Below are positions 1 to 11,781 of a stretch of 64,000 bases of DNA, piece after piece. The notes under the pieces are model-generated. The model had not been told where the DNA came from, searched no databases, and saw only the letters and a list, made by a program, of their open reading frames with translations. Origin of the DNA: Siderastrea radians. Taxonomy: Eukaryota; Cnidaria; Anthozoa; Scleractinia; Rhizangiidae. Each line of letters opens with the position of its first letter. Position 1 is the stretch's first letter. The stretch spans positions 2,329,394 to 2,393,393 of the forward strand of contig OZ024891.1 of the NCBI GenBank assembly GCA_964017195.1, given 5' to 3'. Position numbers and translations under genes: made by a program.

Positions 1-2043
1 AGTCATCACTTGGAATGTTATTCATTTAATGACTTGTAGTCTCAAGTAGAAGCAAAAATTTTTCGCCGTCATATACTTCCGGGATTGAATTTGCATATAG
101 TACATGTGTGAGGCCCATACACAAGAAGGGATGGATATTAACACTATAAAACCTGCCAGTACAAAGTAGCCTACATAAGATTTTAAAAAAAGCCGTCGTG
201 AACTGAACCTGCAGAGAGGTAAAGTTTTCTTGTTATGCCAACAAATAATATGTGGAGATCTCCCGCGTTACATTAAGCAGCCCTCAGGGCGTGTATATGC
301 TGAGTTTTGAGGTTTTAATTGAATTTAATATTCAGCATCGTATTTCTATACGTAGAAAAAGTTCATTTAAAATTCAAAGTTCATTTATTGTCGTTTCGAT
401 CAACACTTGGAATTTTAGTTGCTTAAGTAATTCTGGGAAACCGGACGTAGAACTAAGGAGGAAGTAAAATAATGTACTTCCGGGATTGACAGTTATGTTT
501 GTACACCGGAAGAGGTAACCGGTAATTCAAATTGCATAGCGCTATAATTGAAGTGGCGAGAATGATCAAAAGGAACGGGTGGAACTTCGAACAGCTTCAT
601 ACTTGTAAGGTCCAGTGTGGAGATGTGGAGTGAGTGGGTAGAGATTAATACCTCCTTTACCATGCATTACCATGCCGTCGCCGCGCGCGCGTTTAGTTTC
701 ATAGAACTATTCGGAACAAAGTCCTCTTATGAGGGCCGAACGCATTACGTTAGTACAAAAGGGGCCGGTAAAAAGGTCACAATGCCCTGGTATAATAGCA
801 TGTTCCAGGCTCTCAGATTGTGCAGGCGGTGAAAATCATCGCCCGAGAAAGGTCCGCGAAAAGTGGCCTCCAACGCAGACGTTCTTAGGGCTCGTCACGT
901 GACAAACTTAAAGATTCTCTGCGTTGAAGGCTAAACAAAAACAAGACCGACAGGAAACGGTCTCCTTCCTTTTCCCTCAATCCCCACACCTGTTATTTTC
1001 ATGTAGGCGGGATAGATCAATTTTGTCAAACTTAATTAGCCTGTAAATTTGAAGCTCAAACGAAACAGTGAAAGTGAACAAAATAAAGCAGACTTTACTT
1101 CTTTTAAATTCGATAAGTACTTTATCAACACAAACAGTTCATATCACTCTTAATGGAAAAAGTAAATATACAAAGAGAAATTGCTAGTCAAAATAACAAA
1201 CTTACTACGTTTAATGTATTAGATGGAAATCTTTTGTAAAATTTCTTCTGTTTTCTTTTCCTTTCAAAGTAATTTTTCTTCTTTTTTATTTCATTTTATT
1301 TTATTTGCCGTGTGTATATTCCTTAAATACTAATTTTGTTGTTCCTTTTTTTTGGGTAATTTTAGTATGGTAATAACTTTATGCTGTGTACGTAAAATCA
1401 ATTGTAATTCACATATATACATTGTAATATCTTGTAAAACGCCTCTGTTATACGTACATTGTATAGTAACTGTTACTTTTTCGTGTAATTACTAATACTT
1501 AATAAAATATTAATTTAATTATTAAGAAAAACAGTACATATAGCACTTATTGACTGCGGATACCGAGTTAGCAGTGGTTAGGTCGGGTACACGAGACATA
1601 TGGAGATATTTTACCTTTTTGTTTGCATTGAGGTTTTGTTGAAACATTGCCGGCTCTTCTTCGTGAATATTCGCCAGTCTTCGGCTGTCCTCGGAAAATT
1701 AAAAAAGGAGATCGAAAAAGGTAGTTCAAAGGGAATTTTTCTTTGGATTATCTTTGGAAAATAGTTAGGAGTTCAGAAATCGTCAGAACAAAAAAATCGA
1801 GATGGATCCAGCAGACTGTAGACGAATGCCCCCATTCTAGAAAAAAATTATCATATGCCTGTATCACAGTCCTTGGAATAACCATAGAGTATTAAATTTG
1901 GCGTTTTGTTTTGTCTTGTTTTGCAGCACTACTTTCAATTTTTGCAAATTTGTATAAGTCACGAAAATCACCAAAATAATAATCACGAAAATAAATGACA
2001 TTAAAGTAACAAGGAACAAAATAAAATGCGACAATTCTCATCC
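1..2043. other. Non-coding flank of dispersed and paralogous repeats
   Basis: No gene is supported here; the open frames are short and lack family resemblance. Positions 8-185 match 5639-5830, and a degenerate block running from CACTTGGAATTTTA to ACTTCCGGGATTGA recurs at about 8-95, 398-490, 5639-5735 and 17385-17475. Positions 1570-2040 are a diverged relative of 7430-7850 and 17480-17810, that is, the 3' flank found downstream of each minus-strand gene. The block looks like the left part of an ancestral duplication unit that continues past the window edge. Confidence 0.55.
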
Positions 2044-2243
2044 TTTATTATATTTTATGTTACAGGTGAAAATACACTGCATTACATTTCCTCTGCATTT
2101 TATTGCTAAAATGATAATTTTAATTAAACTTTAAGCTTTTTAACCGCCTTATACAAGGTTTAATTTTTGACAATGCTTTTTACTAGCTAATGAATTTACC
2201 TTCTCATGGGAGGAGGGTGGAGCTTAATTTGAAACTGGTGATT

Positions 2244-2684
2244 TTAGCAATTTTTGCCACAGTGACAACCTATCGGTATTTCAGGACATTTTGGTTTGAA
2301 CAATAACGGCTCCCAGTAGCCCATTACTGGTTTACAACATGGTGGCACAGTTGTTAAACTGCAGAACGTATGTGACGATTTACATTCGTATTTTTCAACA
2401 TGCTTATTTCTGCAAGAATCGCGCATTCTTCTAATTTTGAGAACGCACGGGTGGAAAGCATTTCTTGCAGTGCGATTATGCGCAGATGGTCTTTCCAGAA
2501 ACTCGTCCAAGCCACTTGTGACGTCATTCTCTTGGTTAATGCTCTCCTCTGGTTGAAAGGCATCGCTTAGTGACTGGGTATCTTGGTGACGTGACTGCTG
2601 GTTAATGGCCTCGTTCTTCAGGAGAGCGGGTTTGGTAAAACCCAGATTGGAACAGTGAAAAGTGACAAGTATAGATAAAATTAC
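2244..2684 (-). CDS. Secreted cysteine-rich prepropeptide 1, main coding exon (10-Cys type)
   Basis: Terminal exon of a small secreted protein. The exon should begin at 2684, just after an intron acceptor TTTCAACAG; the ATG at 2696 lies inside that intron sequence and is conserved in no other paralogue. Spliced to the leader at 3884-3901 the product starts MYFTAK-VILSILV, a good signal peptide ending near LGFT/KP. Next comes a propeptide rich in Gln, Asp and Glu, with an NRT sequon inside HNRTAR (minimal furin-type RxxR), then a mature domain with ten cysteines: C-x10-C-x9-C-x6-C-x7-CC-x15-C-x6-C-x-C-x3-C. The end, IPIGCHC, resembles the last strand of IL-17-like or other cystine-knot ligands; this is inference. 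A poly(A) signal (AATAAA on the minus strand) lies at 2044-2049. No symbol can be given. Confidence 0.8.
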   Translation of the reverse strand, partial: VILSILVTFHCSNLGFTKPALLKNEAINQQSRHQDTQSLSDAFQPEESINQENDVTSGLDEFLERPSAHNRTARNAFHPCVLKIRRMRDSCRNKHVEKYECKSSHTFCSLTTVPPCCKPVMGYWEPLLFKPKCPEIPIGCHCGKNC

Positions 2685-3309
2685 CTGTTGAAACATAAAG
2701 TAAAAGAAGGATTATAACGACAGTAAATAATAAAAAACTGAGTGATGAATGTTTTTCGACCAGTATTCCTTTATATTTGAGTAATGATCATTTATTTGCT
2801 TTCATTAAGAAAAAAAGAAAGAAAATATGTGTAGCTTAGCCGACACATTGTAGGCTAGAAACAAATCAAAGCTACTAAACTCTGAAGTATTTTTGCTAAA
2901 GTGCCGTAATGTTCACATGAACAGACTGTTAAACGCGGTATAACTAAATGAGCAAACCATTAACTCGTCGACTTGTTCCTCTCGTTCTTAGAGTATTGTT
3001 CAGTTCAGTTTTCTGTTGAGCACTAAATTCTCTTGTTTTACGTTCGCGAATACTTCTTGAAATCGCTAACTAAAGTTGCTCGCTAAAAGTGAAACTTTTT
3101 AAACCGCCAGATTTAAGCATTGCTAAGCAGTAGCCTTAAGGTAGTTTAGAATGTAACTGATTAAATTAAAAATATAACTAAGCACTCAGTACATTACTAA
3201 CTACACATTTTGAGACACAGCTTTCCATATACCAGCCTATATCGCCTAACGGCTTCCTGCCCTCATTTTAAACGATAAAGAAATTCCTAATTCACATTCG
3301 CAGTGGCGA

Positions 3310-3815
3310 ACATACAATACAATACAATACAATACAATACAATACAATACAATACAATACAATACAATACAATACAATACAATACAATCCCACAAACTTT
3401 ATTTAGTGTCCCAATAGGGATCTTCCGACCTAATTTACAAATGTGACAGACAACAACTATACTAGAAAATTACAATAAAATTAAATAAGTGTATAATATC
3501 ATATATAAAAGGTAAAAGACTATCGCATGCAAATTAATAATTACTTACTAAGAAAACTAGCGAGAAAATAATTTCTCAGACTACGTTTAAATGTGACTAC
3601 GCGCGACGAATTGCGGATCTCTGGTGGCACTGAGTTCCACATTATGGTCCCTCTTTTGGTAATGATTGTCAATGTGCCAGCACCGTGCGACACACGGGGA
3701 GATTAAGGTTGTTGTTAGTCCTAGTGTTGTACTTTGTGAATTTCAGATCTCCTTTGAGATCATACACAGACATACGCACTGCTTGGTAGAGAAAATACGA
3801 AAAATCAAAGCGTTA
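3310..3815 (-). mobile_element. 5'-truncated non-LTR retrotransposon (LINE) 3' end
   Basis: The minus strand encodes the C-terminal tail typical of CR1/L2-like LINE reverse transcriptases: a conserved LNLPVCRTVLAH stretch, one frameshift near 3672, then TKRGTIMWNSVPPEIRNSS and a basic FKRSLR segment ending in TAA near 3541. A 3' UTR follows with an AATAAA-like signal and a (TTGTA)n tail. Only the last ~90 codons survive, so it is a dead 5'-truncated insertion. It lies in the intron of prepropeptide gene 1, in the same orientation. A ~30-bp direct repeat (TATCGCCTAACGGCTTCCT and following bases) is present at 3239-3270 and 4002-4034, on either side. Confidence 0.75.
3316..3385. repeat. (AATAC)14 pentanucleotide microsatellite
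   Basis: Fourteen uninterrupted AATAC units. Its position abutting the LINE 3' UTR indicates it is the microsatellite tail made by that family, possibly expanded since. Confidence 0.95.
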
Positions 3816-3883
3816 AAATGAAACAACTAAATTGAGGAAAGTATCTTTTTTTCGTTCATGTGCAATCGCTGCAGGTTACTTAC

Positions 3884-3901
3884 CTTTGCTGTAAAATACA
3901 T
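3884..3901 (-). CDS. Leader coding exon of prepropeptide gene 1 (MYFTAK)
   Basis: Six codons followed on the minus strand by a consensus donor AAG/GTAAGT. They join in phase 0 to the exon at 2684, giving a signal peptide with a short N-region. The same arrangement recurs in all nine paralogues, which is the main support. The rest of this exon, up to about 4003, is 5' UTR. Confidence 0.75.
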
Positions 3902-4029
3902 CCTGAGATTCACTTATTTAAGAAATTGGTCTTCAGCGTTTTTTTTCCCGACTCCGGTCGCTCTCAAACTACTCAATGAAAATAAAGAGGAAAGTTCAGC
4001 TGATATCGCCTAACGGCTTCCTACCCTCA

Positions 4030-4036
4030 TTTTATA
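4030..4036 (-). promoter_or_regulatory. TATA box of prepropeptide gene 1
   Basis: CTATAAAATG on the minus strand, about 130 bp upstream of the leader ATG. The context AGCTATAAAATG is shared with the TATA boxes at 9253 and 19260. Confidence 0.65.
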
Positions 4037-7000
4037 GCTGTGTATTATGATTTTGAAATAGTTCTGCATCACCACAATGTTTTCTAGATTGCCAGACTGA
4101 CACAGTTGGCAGAAAGGGAAGCAGATAGTAAAAAGAATAGAAACTAGGTACTCAATATTATTATTATTATAATTAGCAACAGAATTTCATGTGAGTTAAT
4201 TTCAAATGAAAACAGCTTTGAGAGATATTTGCCGGGTAGTTTAGTCGGTAGTAGTAGAATCGAAAACTTGAAAAATTAGCTGTTTACCGGTTTGGGGCAG
4301 TTTTTAATGGCTTCTTTGCAATGTACTAGTACTAACCGAGTCCATCCAATAAGTCGTTCGATACGTTTCGAAACTTACTCTAGTCGGACGTAAACGATGT
4401 TTCTTTCGTAATGATAATTAGCTGTTTACTGCTATGTTTAGCCATTTGATCTTGCAAGCGGCGGGTTTTTAAAAGATGTTTGCTCCACAGATTTCATGTT
4501 TAAGGCATTAAAACTAAGCAATGTTTGGGTAAAAATACTTTTACGGGTGGACCTTTCATAACGATTTCCCTAAAAATACAAGGGAAAACATACCCCACAA
4601 CTAATAATTGAAAGTTGGTGAAACGAGCAAAGAAATTTCAGACATAATTTCTTACATTTAAATTCCATGAAATTTAATATCCAGTTTTTTACTTGGAGGC
4701 TTCAACTCTTCGAAGGTTTCAGCCAAGTTAAAAAGGTTGGCACTTCCTTTCTACAAATTAATCTCACAATACCACAAAGGAAATTTTCCGGGCTGCATAG
4801 AGGTGAAGTTTTACTTCCAGACCCTATGCACATACATGAAAGGAAGTTAAATCGGAGCTATTCGGTTTTTGATTTGGTCAGTGGTTGCAGGCTATCATTG
4901 TTACAGTTTATTTGCTTCGAATTCGCTGAATCATTCGCTGGACTTGAAACATAGGCTATGTTTCAACTGTTCTGACATTCACAGTTGGGCAGTTGAAAGA
5001 CCCACATTTTGTCAAAGAAAAGGAGGGGTATATAGTTGAAATGTTACAATTAAAAATTGTAGGAGAAGTCGGTCAGTTTTATTGTTCTTGATTCGATGTT
5101 ACATATAAATATTATAACAAGAAGATTCATTTATTTTCTTCGTAGCTTGTCATATATAATAATATTAGTATGTTAACTTGAAGCGATAAAATGGTGTACG
5201 GCAAATCGAAATAATGTTCCTTGGAGAAGACCGTTAACTAAGGAATTTATCGATTTTTTAATTTTTTTTCCTTTCTTTTTTTTCCGGCACTATTTATTCT
5301 TCAGTTAGACTGATTGCAGTCCGCTAGCCTACCTTCGTCAATTTTAATTTATCCTTTTACCCCCTGGCCTAGAGGTCTATTTGCATCTATTAGTGCAAGC
5401 GGACAAATCTGTCAAGACTGTAGATGAATTAAAAACGAAACTGCTAGTCAGCACTAATTTCTAGTGTAATGTAGTTGCTGATAGCTTTTTTCTTTCTTTT
5501 CTTTTCGTAAATCTTAAAAGCAAATTTTTTGACATTTTTTGGTGTTAGGTTTGAAATTAATGAAATTCGCTTCCGGTTTACCGGTAGTCCATATGTAGTG
5601 TGAGCCTAGAAAGTTCTTTTACTGTCACTTCAATCACCACTTGGAATTTTATTCGTCTAATGACGTGTAGCTGGCGGTAGAAGCAAAAACATTTTCATTA
5701 ACTGTTGTACCGTCATATATACTTCCGGGATTGAGCTTGATTCTAGTGCAAAAGAAAGGATGTAGATTGACCCTTACAACGTACCCGCCAGTAACATTCA
5801 TGAAGAAAACTTACAACATTCACCGTAACGTAAAATCAACTAACTTACAAAATAAGTGAAATTAATTTTTTTCAGTTCTGTTTGTTTCCACCACGTTTCT
5901 TCACAGGTAATATAACAAGCGTTAAGTTCATTAAGCTTAAGCGCCGAGTATTTTATGCGTTCTTATTATACAACTCAATTCTGTGATATGTAGGGATGTG
6001 TAACGTAACATGCAATAATTATTAAGTAGAATACAGACGGTTATAGAGAATAAAGCGTGTATATATGAGCTTATATGCTATAAGTGTCCAAATGTGCTTC
6101 TGTCTCTTGCGAAAGCAGTTCAGTTTTTACATGCATCTCAGGGGAGAACTTAATTATTCGAGGTCGCTGTTTTCGTCGAAGTTGACCCTGTTGGAGTCAC
6201 ACCTACAACTCATTGTCATTGGACCTTGGGATACTTGTTAACATTTCTATGAGAAATATGAAACCTCTACCTCCACTGTTATAAGAAGACTTTCACAACT
6301 CTTGTAAGGTGTTTATGCTCCCCCTTCACCTTTCAAACAATGTTGAAGATCAGTTTTCACTTTCAACACCCGACTTCAACATGACGCTAAAGGTATGTGA
6401 ACTGAAAAGTGTCACAAGACTATTGACCAACATTGTACGATTTTATTGAGCAAAAAATGTAATGAAATGCGGAAGAATGGAAAGTCCATTTATTGTCAGC
6501 TTCACAAGCGAGTTTCACTGACAAAGCAAAATTGCACAGCGCTTTTAGTACAGTAAAAACACGCGTGTAAGAACCGAGTGGTTTAAGAACCTGCTGGCAA
6601 AAATTTGCCATTTTAATACCCAAAAATAAAAGAACCTGCTTAGCTAAGCAAGATCAACCAGGTTCTTATATGTGGGTTACAATTAAATTATGATAAACAT
6701 TTTAACCAAGGAGTTTGACTTTGAGATTGCAAATTTTATAATACAACTCTTGTTATAGCTGCAATAACACTAAATATACATTCTGTAATCAGTTTTGTTA
6801 GCATTGTCATAATACAGCTGTGAATAAATACTGTATATTTAAGGACCAAACCCAAGTTTTTTATTTTTCTGGTAATCAACAACTATATCTCCTTCATAGA
6901 AATTAAGAACCTCAGCTAATTAAGAACCTACTTAGCCTAAATTGCCAATAACTACCCCAAAATACATACAAGAATCTATTTTGCCAGACTTCAAAAAATG

Positions 7001-7850
7001 TAGATTCTTCCACGCAGGTTTTTCCTGTAACACAATGTAAACGATCAAAAGATAGAGACGGAACTCCAAACAGCTTCTTACTTGTAAGGTCTCGTGTGGG
7101 GGAGAATGGGGTGATCGGAGGTTGATACTCATGTTGCCATTTAAACTTTCCATAAACTATTCTCCCCTCCCTTCTTTTCCGCACGAGACCTTATACAAGT
7201 AAGAAGAAAATAGAAAGATCCCCGTATGAGTGCCTTACGCGATGAACCCACGCGATGCGATTTAAATCGATTTTGTAAGGCATAACCCGTATATTTGGAC
7301 TTAACAATTTTACTTTTTACTTTGTAAATCCAAAATCTAGTTTCTACTACAAATAGTTTTAAATTGGTTAGACGAAAAAGCACCTATTGTCTAAGAACTA
7401 AGTTATATCGGGTCCCTCGCGAAAACATAAGCTCTTGGCCATGGAGAATGGATCTTAAGGCGGTCGGTGTCTATCTGGAGTACTATTGAAAAATCTTCGG
7501 CTCTTCTTCAGAAACTATCAGAAGCCCTCAGCATTCTTCAGAATTTAGAAAAAATCCAGAAAGCAAAAAAAAATGGCCCCCTTTCTTGGGAGATTTTCGA
7601 ATTTTGGAAAGTGAGTTCGGAGTCTTCGGCAATCTTCCAAAAGAAGTTTGCGATAGACCATGGAGACCGTGATAACGGAGATACCGCACGGTCAAGAAAA
7701 ACCAACTTGCTGGTGAATCATTCCTGTATGGGTGACTCATAGGGCATTAAATTGCGCGTTTTAATTTTTTAGCGGTGCCGCTGCCTTTAATTTTTGCGAA
7801 ATTTTATTAGTCGCCAACATGTGACAATGAAGTTGCTTATCCTTTAACAT
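4037..7850. other. Intergenic region between minus-strand genes 1 and 2
   Basis: No gene seen. It holds an inverted copy of the shared upstream block (TTTAACTTCC-TTCATGTA, about 4831-4860), a unit boundary near 5.6 kb where similarity to positions 8-185 restarts, a stretch at 6070-6420 duplicated at 16965-17340, a foldback repeat at 7075-7206, and the downstream flank of gene 2 (7430-7850). Confidence 0.6.
7075..7206. mobile_element. Small foldback (MITE-like) repeat
   Basis: Inverted arms CTTCTTACTTGTAAGGTCTCGTG (7075 onward) and the complement ending at 7206 enclose about 80 bp. A diverged half-copy of the arm is at about 595-625. No target duplication was resolved. Confidence 0.5.
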
Positions 7851-8030
7851 ACTTTATTAGTGTGCAAGCGAAAAACTACATTACATTTCCTCTGTATTTT
7901 ATTACTAGAACAATTATCTTCATTAAACTTTGTATCTTAGCTTTTTCACTTTCTCTCGCAAGTTTTAAATTTTCTCGGAGTATCCAACAAGTTGGCAATA
8001 AACATACCTTCGCGGGGAGTAGGGAGGAGC

Positions 8031-8468
8031 TTAATTCAGGGGACAAGTTTTGCTACATTGACAACCTATCGGTATTTTACTACAATTGAAGTTTGAATAT
8101 GGCCAGCCCTCTACCGGTTTACAACAGGGAGGCACAGATGTTAGACTGCAGAAAGTATGTTGTCTTTTACAATAGAATATTTCAACATTACGTCCTCTGC
8201 AATCATCTTTTTGCCAAACAGTGTGCGATACGCATTGCAAATTACTCCTGGCAGTGCGATGATGCGCAGACGGTCTTTTCAGAAACCTGTCCAAAACACT
8301 TGTGACGTCACTATCTTGGTTAACGCTCTCCTCTGGTTGAAAGGTATCGCCTTGAAGCTGGGTCTCTTGGTCACGTGATTGCTGATTGTTGGTCTGTTTC
8401 TTGAGGAAAGCAGGTTTAGTAATTCCCGGGCTAAAATGGCTCAAGATGAGAGTGATGGATAAAAGTAT
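8031..8468 (-). CDS. Secreted cysteine-rich prepropeptide 2, main coding exon (10-Cys type)
   Basis: Intact paralogue of gene 1. The acceptor is TTTCAACAG/ATA, so the exon starts at 8468; spliced to 9141-9158 the product begins MKFTTK-ILLSITLIL, a strong signal peptide ending near GITKP. The propeptide is Gln/Asp-rich. The HNRTAR motif is changed to HHRTAR: the convertase-like RTAR remains but the N-glycosylation sequon is lost. The mature part carries ten cysteines including a PPCC pair and ends CQCSKTC plus three residues. The AATAAA signal is at 7853-7858 (minus). It is closest to the 18.0-kb pseudogene, from which it differs in exactly the features that kill that copy. Confidence 0.8.
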   Translation of the reverse strand: MLLSITLILSHFSPGITKPAFLKKQTNNQQSRDQETQLQGDTFQPEESVNQDSDVTSVLDRFLKRPSAHHRTARSNLQCVSHTVWQKDDCRGRNVEIFYCKRQHTFCSLTSVPPCCKPVEGWPYSNFNCSKIPIGCQCSKTCPLN

Positions 8469-9140
8469 CTGTTGAAACAAACAGAAAGAAATTAAAAAGC
8501 AATAAACGGATTACACTAACGATAAGAAGGGATAAATGTATATTTTTTTCTATTATTTCTACCGGCAGACTGCCTTTATATTTGATGACAATGATTTATC
8601 TACCGTCAAAAGGCTCCTTTCTTAACTGTTTGACTTGTAGCAATGATTTGTTAGGATGCGTACGGCAAAATAACTTAATGAGAGCTGTATTTTGACTTTT
8701 TGATGAGTAAAGTTAATCAAGAATCTAACTTAAAATAAACGTACTTCTAGGCACTTAGTCAGTTGTGCTAGTCTAAGTGTCACCATAAAAAAACTTTAAT
8801 CAATTTTCTAACATCAGTATTCTTACAATTTTAAGATGGAGTGGATTCATTTGCAGCATACGCGTATAGTTGTCGCAATAGCATATGTTCACAACATATA
8901 TCACCCTTCCTAAACTTGCACACATTTTTAATATCGTGGACTGATTTACTTGTTAATCCATCACAATTGTATTGTGAGCTAACGTACTGATAGAATATCG
9001 TTAAATTATCTGTTTAAATTAAAGAGGTTCCTTCCATGTCCGTTGGCGAATACAATCATGTGGTCAGTATAGCCAGTACCAAAAAAGGTGCCAAACAGAA
9101 ACAACTGAGGCAAGGTATATTCTGTCTTTTAAACACTTAC

Positions 9141-9158
9141 CTTCGTCGTAAACTTCAT
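9141..9158 (-). CDS. Leader coding exon of prepropeptide gene 2 (MKFTTK)
   Basis: ATG plus five codons, then donor AAG/GTAAGT on the minus strand; phase-0 junction to 8468. The 5' UTR reaches about 9227. Confidence 0.75.
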
Positions 9159-9252
9159 ACTGAAAACTTTCTTGTTTGAGACGCTTGTCCTCAGCGATTT
9201 ATTCTATTCTGGCGACTCACAAGCTTCGAAATCACGTAGTCTCTTATATCCA

Positions 9253-9259
9253 TTTTATA
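9253..9259 (-). promoter_or_regulatory. TATA box of prepropeptide gene 2
   Basis: Minus-strand CTATAAAATG, same context and spacing as in gene 1 and the 18.0-kb pseudogene. Confidence 0.65.
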
Positions 9260-10118
9260 GCTGTGTATTAATGATTCTAAAAAAAAATAATTTCAAATTA
9301 AAATATTTTAGACTGTCATAGACATGGCAGAAAGGGAAGCAGAAAGGGAAGCAAATTACGTATTTGTATAGCAGTAATTTCAAGTGGTATGATTTTACTG
9401 ATTTCAAATGTAAAGAGATTATGGGATATTAGGGTAGTTTGCTAACAGGAAAGAAAAAATTGAAAACTTTAAATAAGCTCATTTTGGGCGAGACAGTTGT
9501 CAACGACTTTCTGTTCAGTAAAAAATCGGAACATTTTTTTTTTACAGTAAACAGTCTTACACGTGAGTCCAATTAAGATGATTTTCGGAGCGGTTCGAAA
9601 CTCAGGTTGGTCGGTGACGTAAAAAACGTTTCTTCCTGGTGGAATGATAGCTAGCTATTTACTGGACTGCTATGTTTAGTCATTTCATCGTGCACGCAAG
9701 TTTTGAAAATATTTGAATTGCGCTCACAGATTTCATGTTGAAGGCAAATAATATTAAGTAAATAGCATAGAATACTTATACTGATAGACCCAATTAAGTG
9801 ATTGTTTTTAAATACGAGGGGAAACACATCCCTACTAGTAATATTGATGAGCTGAGCAAAATAAATCAGACATAATTGCTTACATTTTAATTAGAGGAAA
9901 TTTAATATCTATTTTTTATTACACCTTGGAGGCTTGAATTCATTGTAGCTTTCAGCCGAGTTTAAAAACATTTTAATACTTCCTCTTTATAAGGAAAATC
10001 TTCCTGACTGAACGAAGGTGCGATTTTCAAGACCCCATGCACAGAAGGAAGTTAAATAAGTGCTCAGCTATTTTTAATTTGCTTAAAGGCTGCAGGTTGC
10101 AGGTGTGACGGCATACCG

Positions 10119-10273
10119 ATGATCAGGATCAGTGATCCAAGATCACTCGGATCATGGTACATCAAAAAAGAAAAAAGGAACCGAAGGATCCTTTTCCAGA
10201 GTGGATTCATCGGTTGCTTTAATGCACTATGATCCGAGTGATCTTGGATCACTGATCCTTATCTGGATCATCC
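10119..10273. mobile_element. MITE with ~38-bp inverted repeats, copy 1
   Basis: The arms carry AGGATCAGTGATCCAAGATC and its complement; the interior is itself weakly palindromic around AAAGGAACCG. The left tip is shortened relative to the copy at 20197-20343. Its presence at the same place in both paralogous units shows it predates their duplication. Confidence 0.7.
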
Positions 10274-11577
10274 TAAAGGAACGCAACTCTCCCCCGACCC
10301 CCCCACCCCCGCCCCCCAAAAAATTAAATGAATTTACAACTCCTTGTCACGAATGTAACAAATACTGGGCAGACGGTTAAAAGGAAATTAACTGGTTATT
10401 ACAATCGTTGGATCCGCACGCGCCAATAATGTCAAGCAGTATACAAAGTGTAGTTTATTATATATTTCAATAACAGATAATTTTTTCACACATTGTAATT
10501 TTTTACTGGCGTTTTTTCCTTGTATAAATCCTGCGCATTTTATGACTGTGTGGAAAAAAAACAGCAAGGGGTATCAGAATCCAAAAAGAGAATTGGGGGT
10601 AACGACGTATTTTTCAGCAATAATTGGGCACAAACTTGGAAAGAAAATGCCATACATTCTTTAAAGCTTTTAATTTTTAGAATTATGGTTGCTTGACAAT
10701 CTCTAAAAAAGGGGGGGGGGTACCCAGATTGGTCCCGTCTATTAATTATTAACTTGAAATTTTAATTTTAATTCACCTTTCGATTCTTAACAATTTTCCA
10801 TTTTCCTTAAATTCATCAATTTCCCTCCCCTTTCCCTTTCTTTACGTTTACTTTAAAAATCGCGAAAAAATTCTCTCAGATTTATGGGAACTCGCACTAT
10901 GATCCTATGATAACATTTTTGGATTGAATGAAATCTCATAGAGTTAATTAAGAAAAAAGGCTAAAACGTTGGGGAAAAAGGCATCTATGTATATTGCCCC
11001 CTTAACTTAGGAGGGCTTCGTGAATCTAGCCCCAGGTTATTAGTCCAGAATATTGAACTTATCACATGCCATGTTGTCTACTCGAGCAAGGTTTTACTTT
11101 CATATACATGCAAGCCGGGAAATTCTTTTCAGATGGACGGGAGGTGTTTTAGAGAACTCCACCCGCATTAACGGAAGTTAAATCCATTCTTTCCTATTTT
11201 AACTCGATTCTTTCCCACCACTAAAGCAATAAGCGCACCTTATCAACTCTGTGAATACCAAGTTTAGAGACGTTAATGGTAAAGAAATTATTATTATTAA
11301 CTGCGCCTAAAATAAGGTTATATTTAAGGGGCTTTGGGGCTTTCCAGATAACATCATCTACTATGTAAGAACAGACTGCATTTATGACATTTATTGCTGA
11401 ACTTTGTTAAGCGCGATTTTCCACTTAAAGCCCGCAAATTTTCGATTGAACTACTGCGAAAGGACTAGCTTTTCACGAAATAAAGCGTTGAATCCAAACC
11501 GGCTATAAGAAGAGTATAAATCTTTGGTCTTGGTGAATTTCAGTTAAATGCTTCTTTCAATGATATTAATTTCAGCT

Positions 11578-11781
11578 AAAACTATGAATATATGAAATTC
11601 ATATATTTGAACTGCGGAATGAAATAAGTGTAAAGAAGATCCTCGCAGTTATTAACGCAACTTATGCAGTTGCGAAAAGAAAGCCTGAAAAATCCCGGCA
11701 AGCCTGATTTTTTCAGGCTTTCTTTTCGCAGCTGCATAAGTTGCGTTAATAACTGCGAGGAACTTCTTTACACTTAGTTTT
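11578..11781. mobile_element. Head-to-head inverted pair of SINE-tail sequence, unit-specific insertion
   Basis: Ends AAAACTA/TAGTTTT flanked by AGCT on both sides (11574-11577, 11782-11785). The paralogous region at about 21595 has a single AGCT and no insert, giving an empty site. The body holds two inverted copies of the sequence TTGCGTTAATAACTGCGAGG that also follows the tRNA-like units at 48.5-48.9 kb, including a fragment of the tRNA 3' half (CCCGGCAAGCC). Confidence 0.7.

Noticed and set aside
2244..2696. Assignment to coral SCRiP proteins
   Set aside because: The cysteine spacing and the propeptide with RTAR do not fit what is known of that family.
3316..3385. Regular repeats considered as a CRISPR-like array
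   Set aside because: A simple pentanucleotide microsatellite with no spacers, in a eukaryotic genome.
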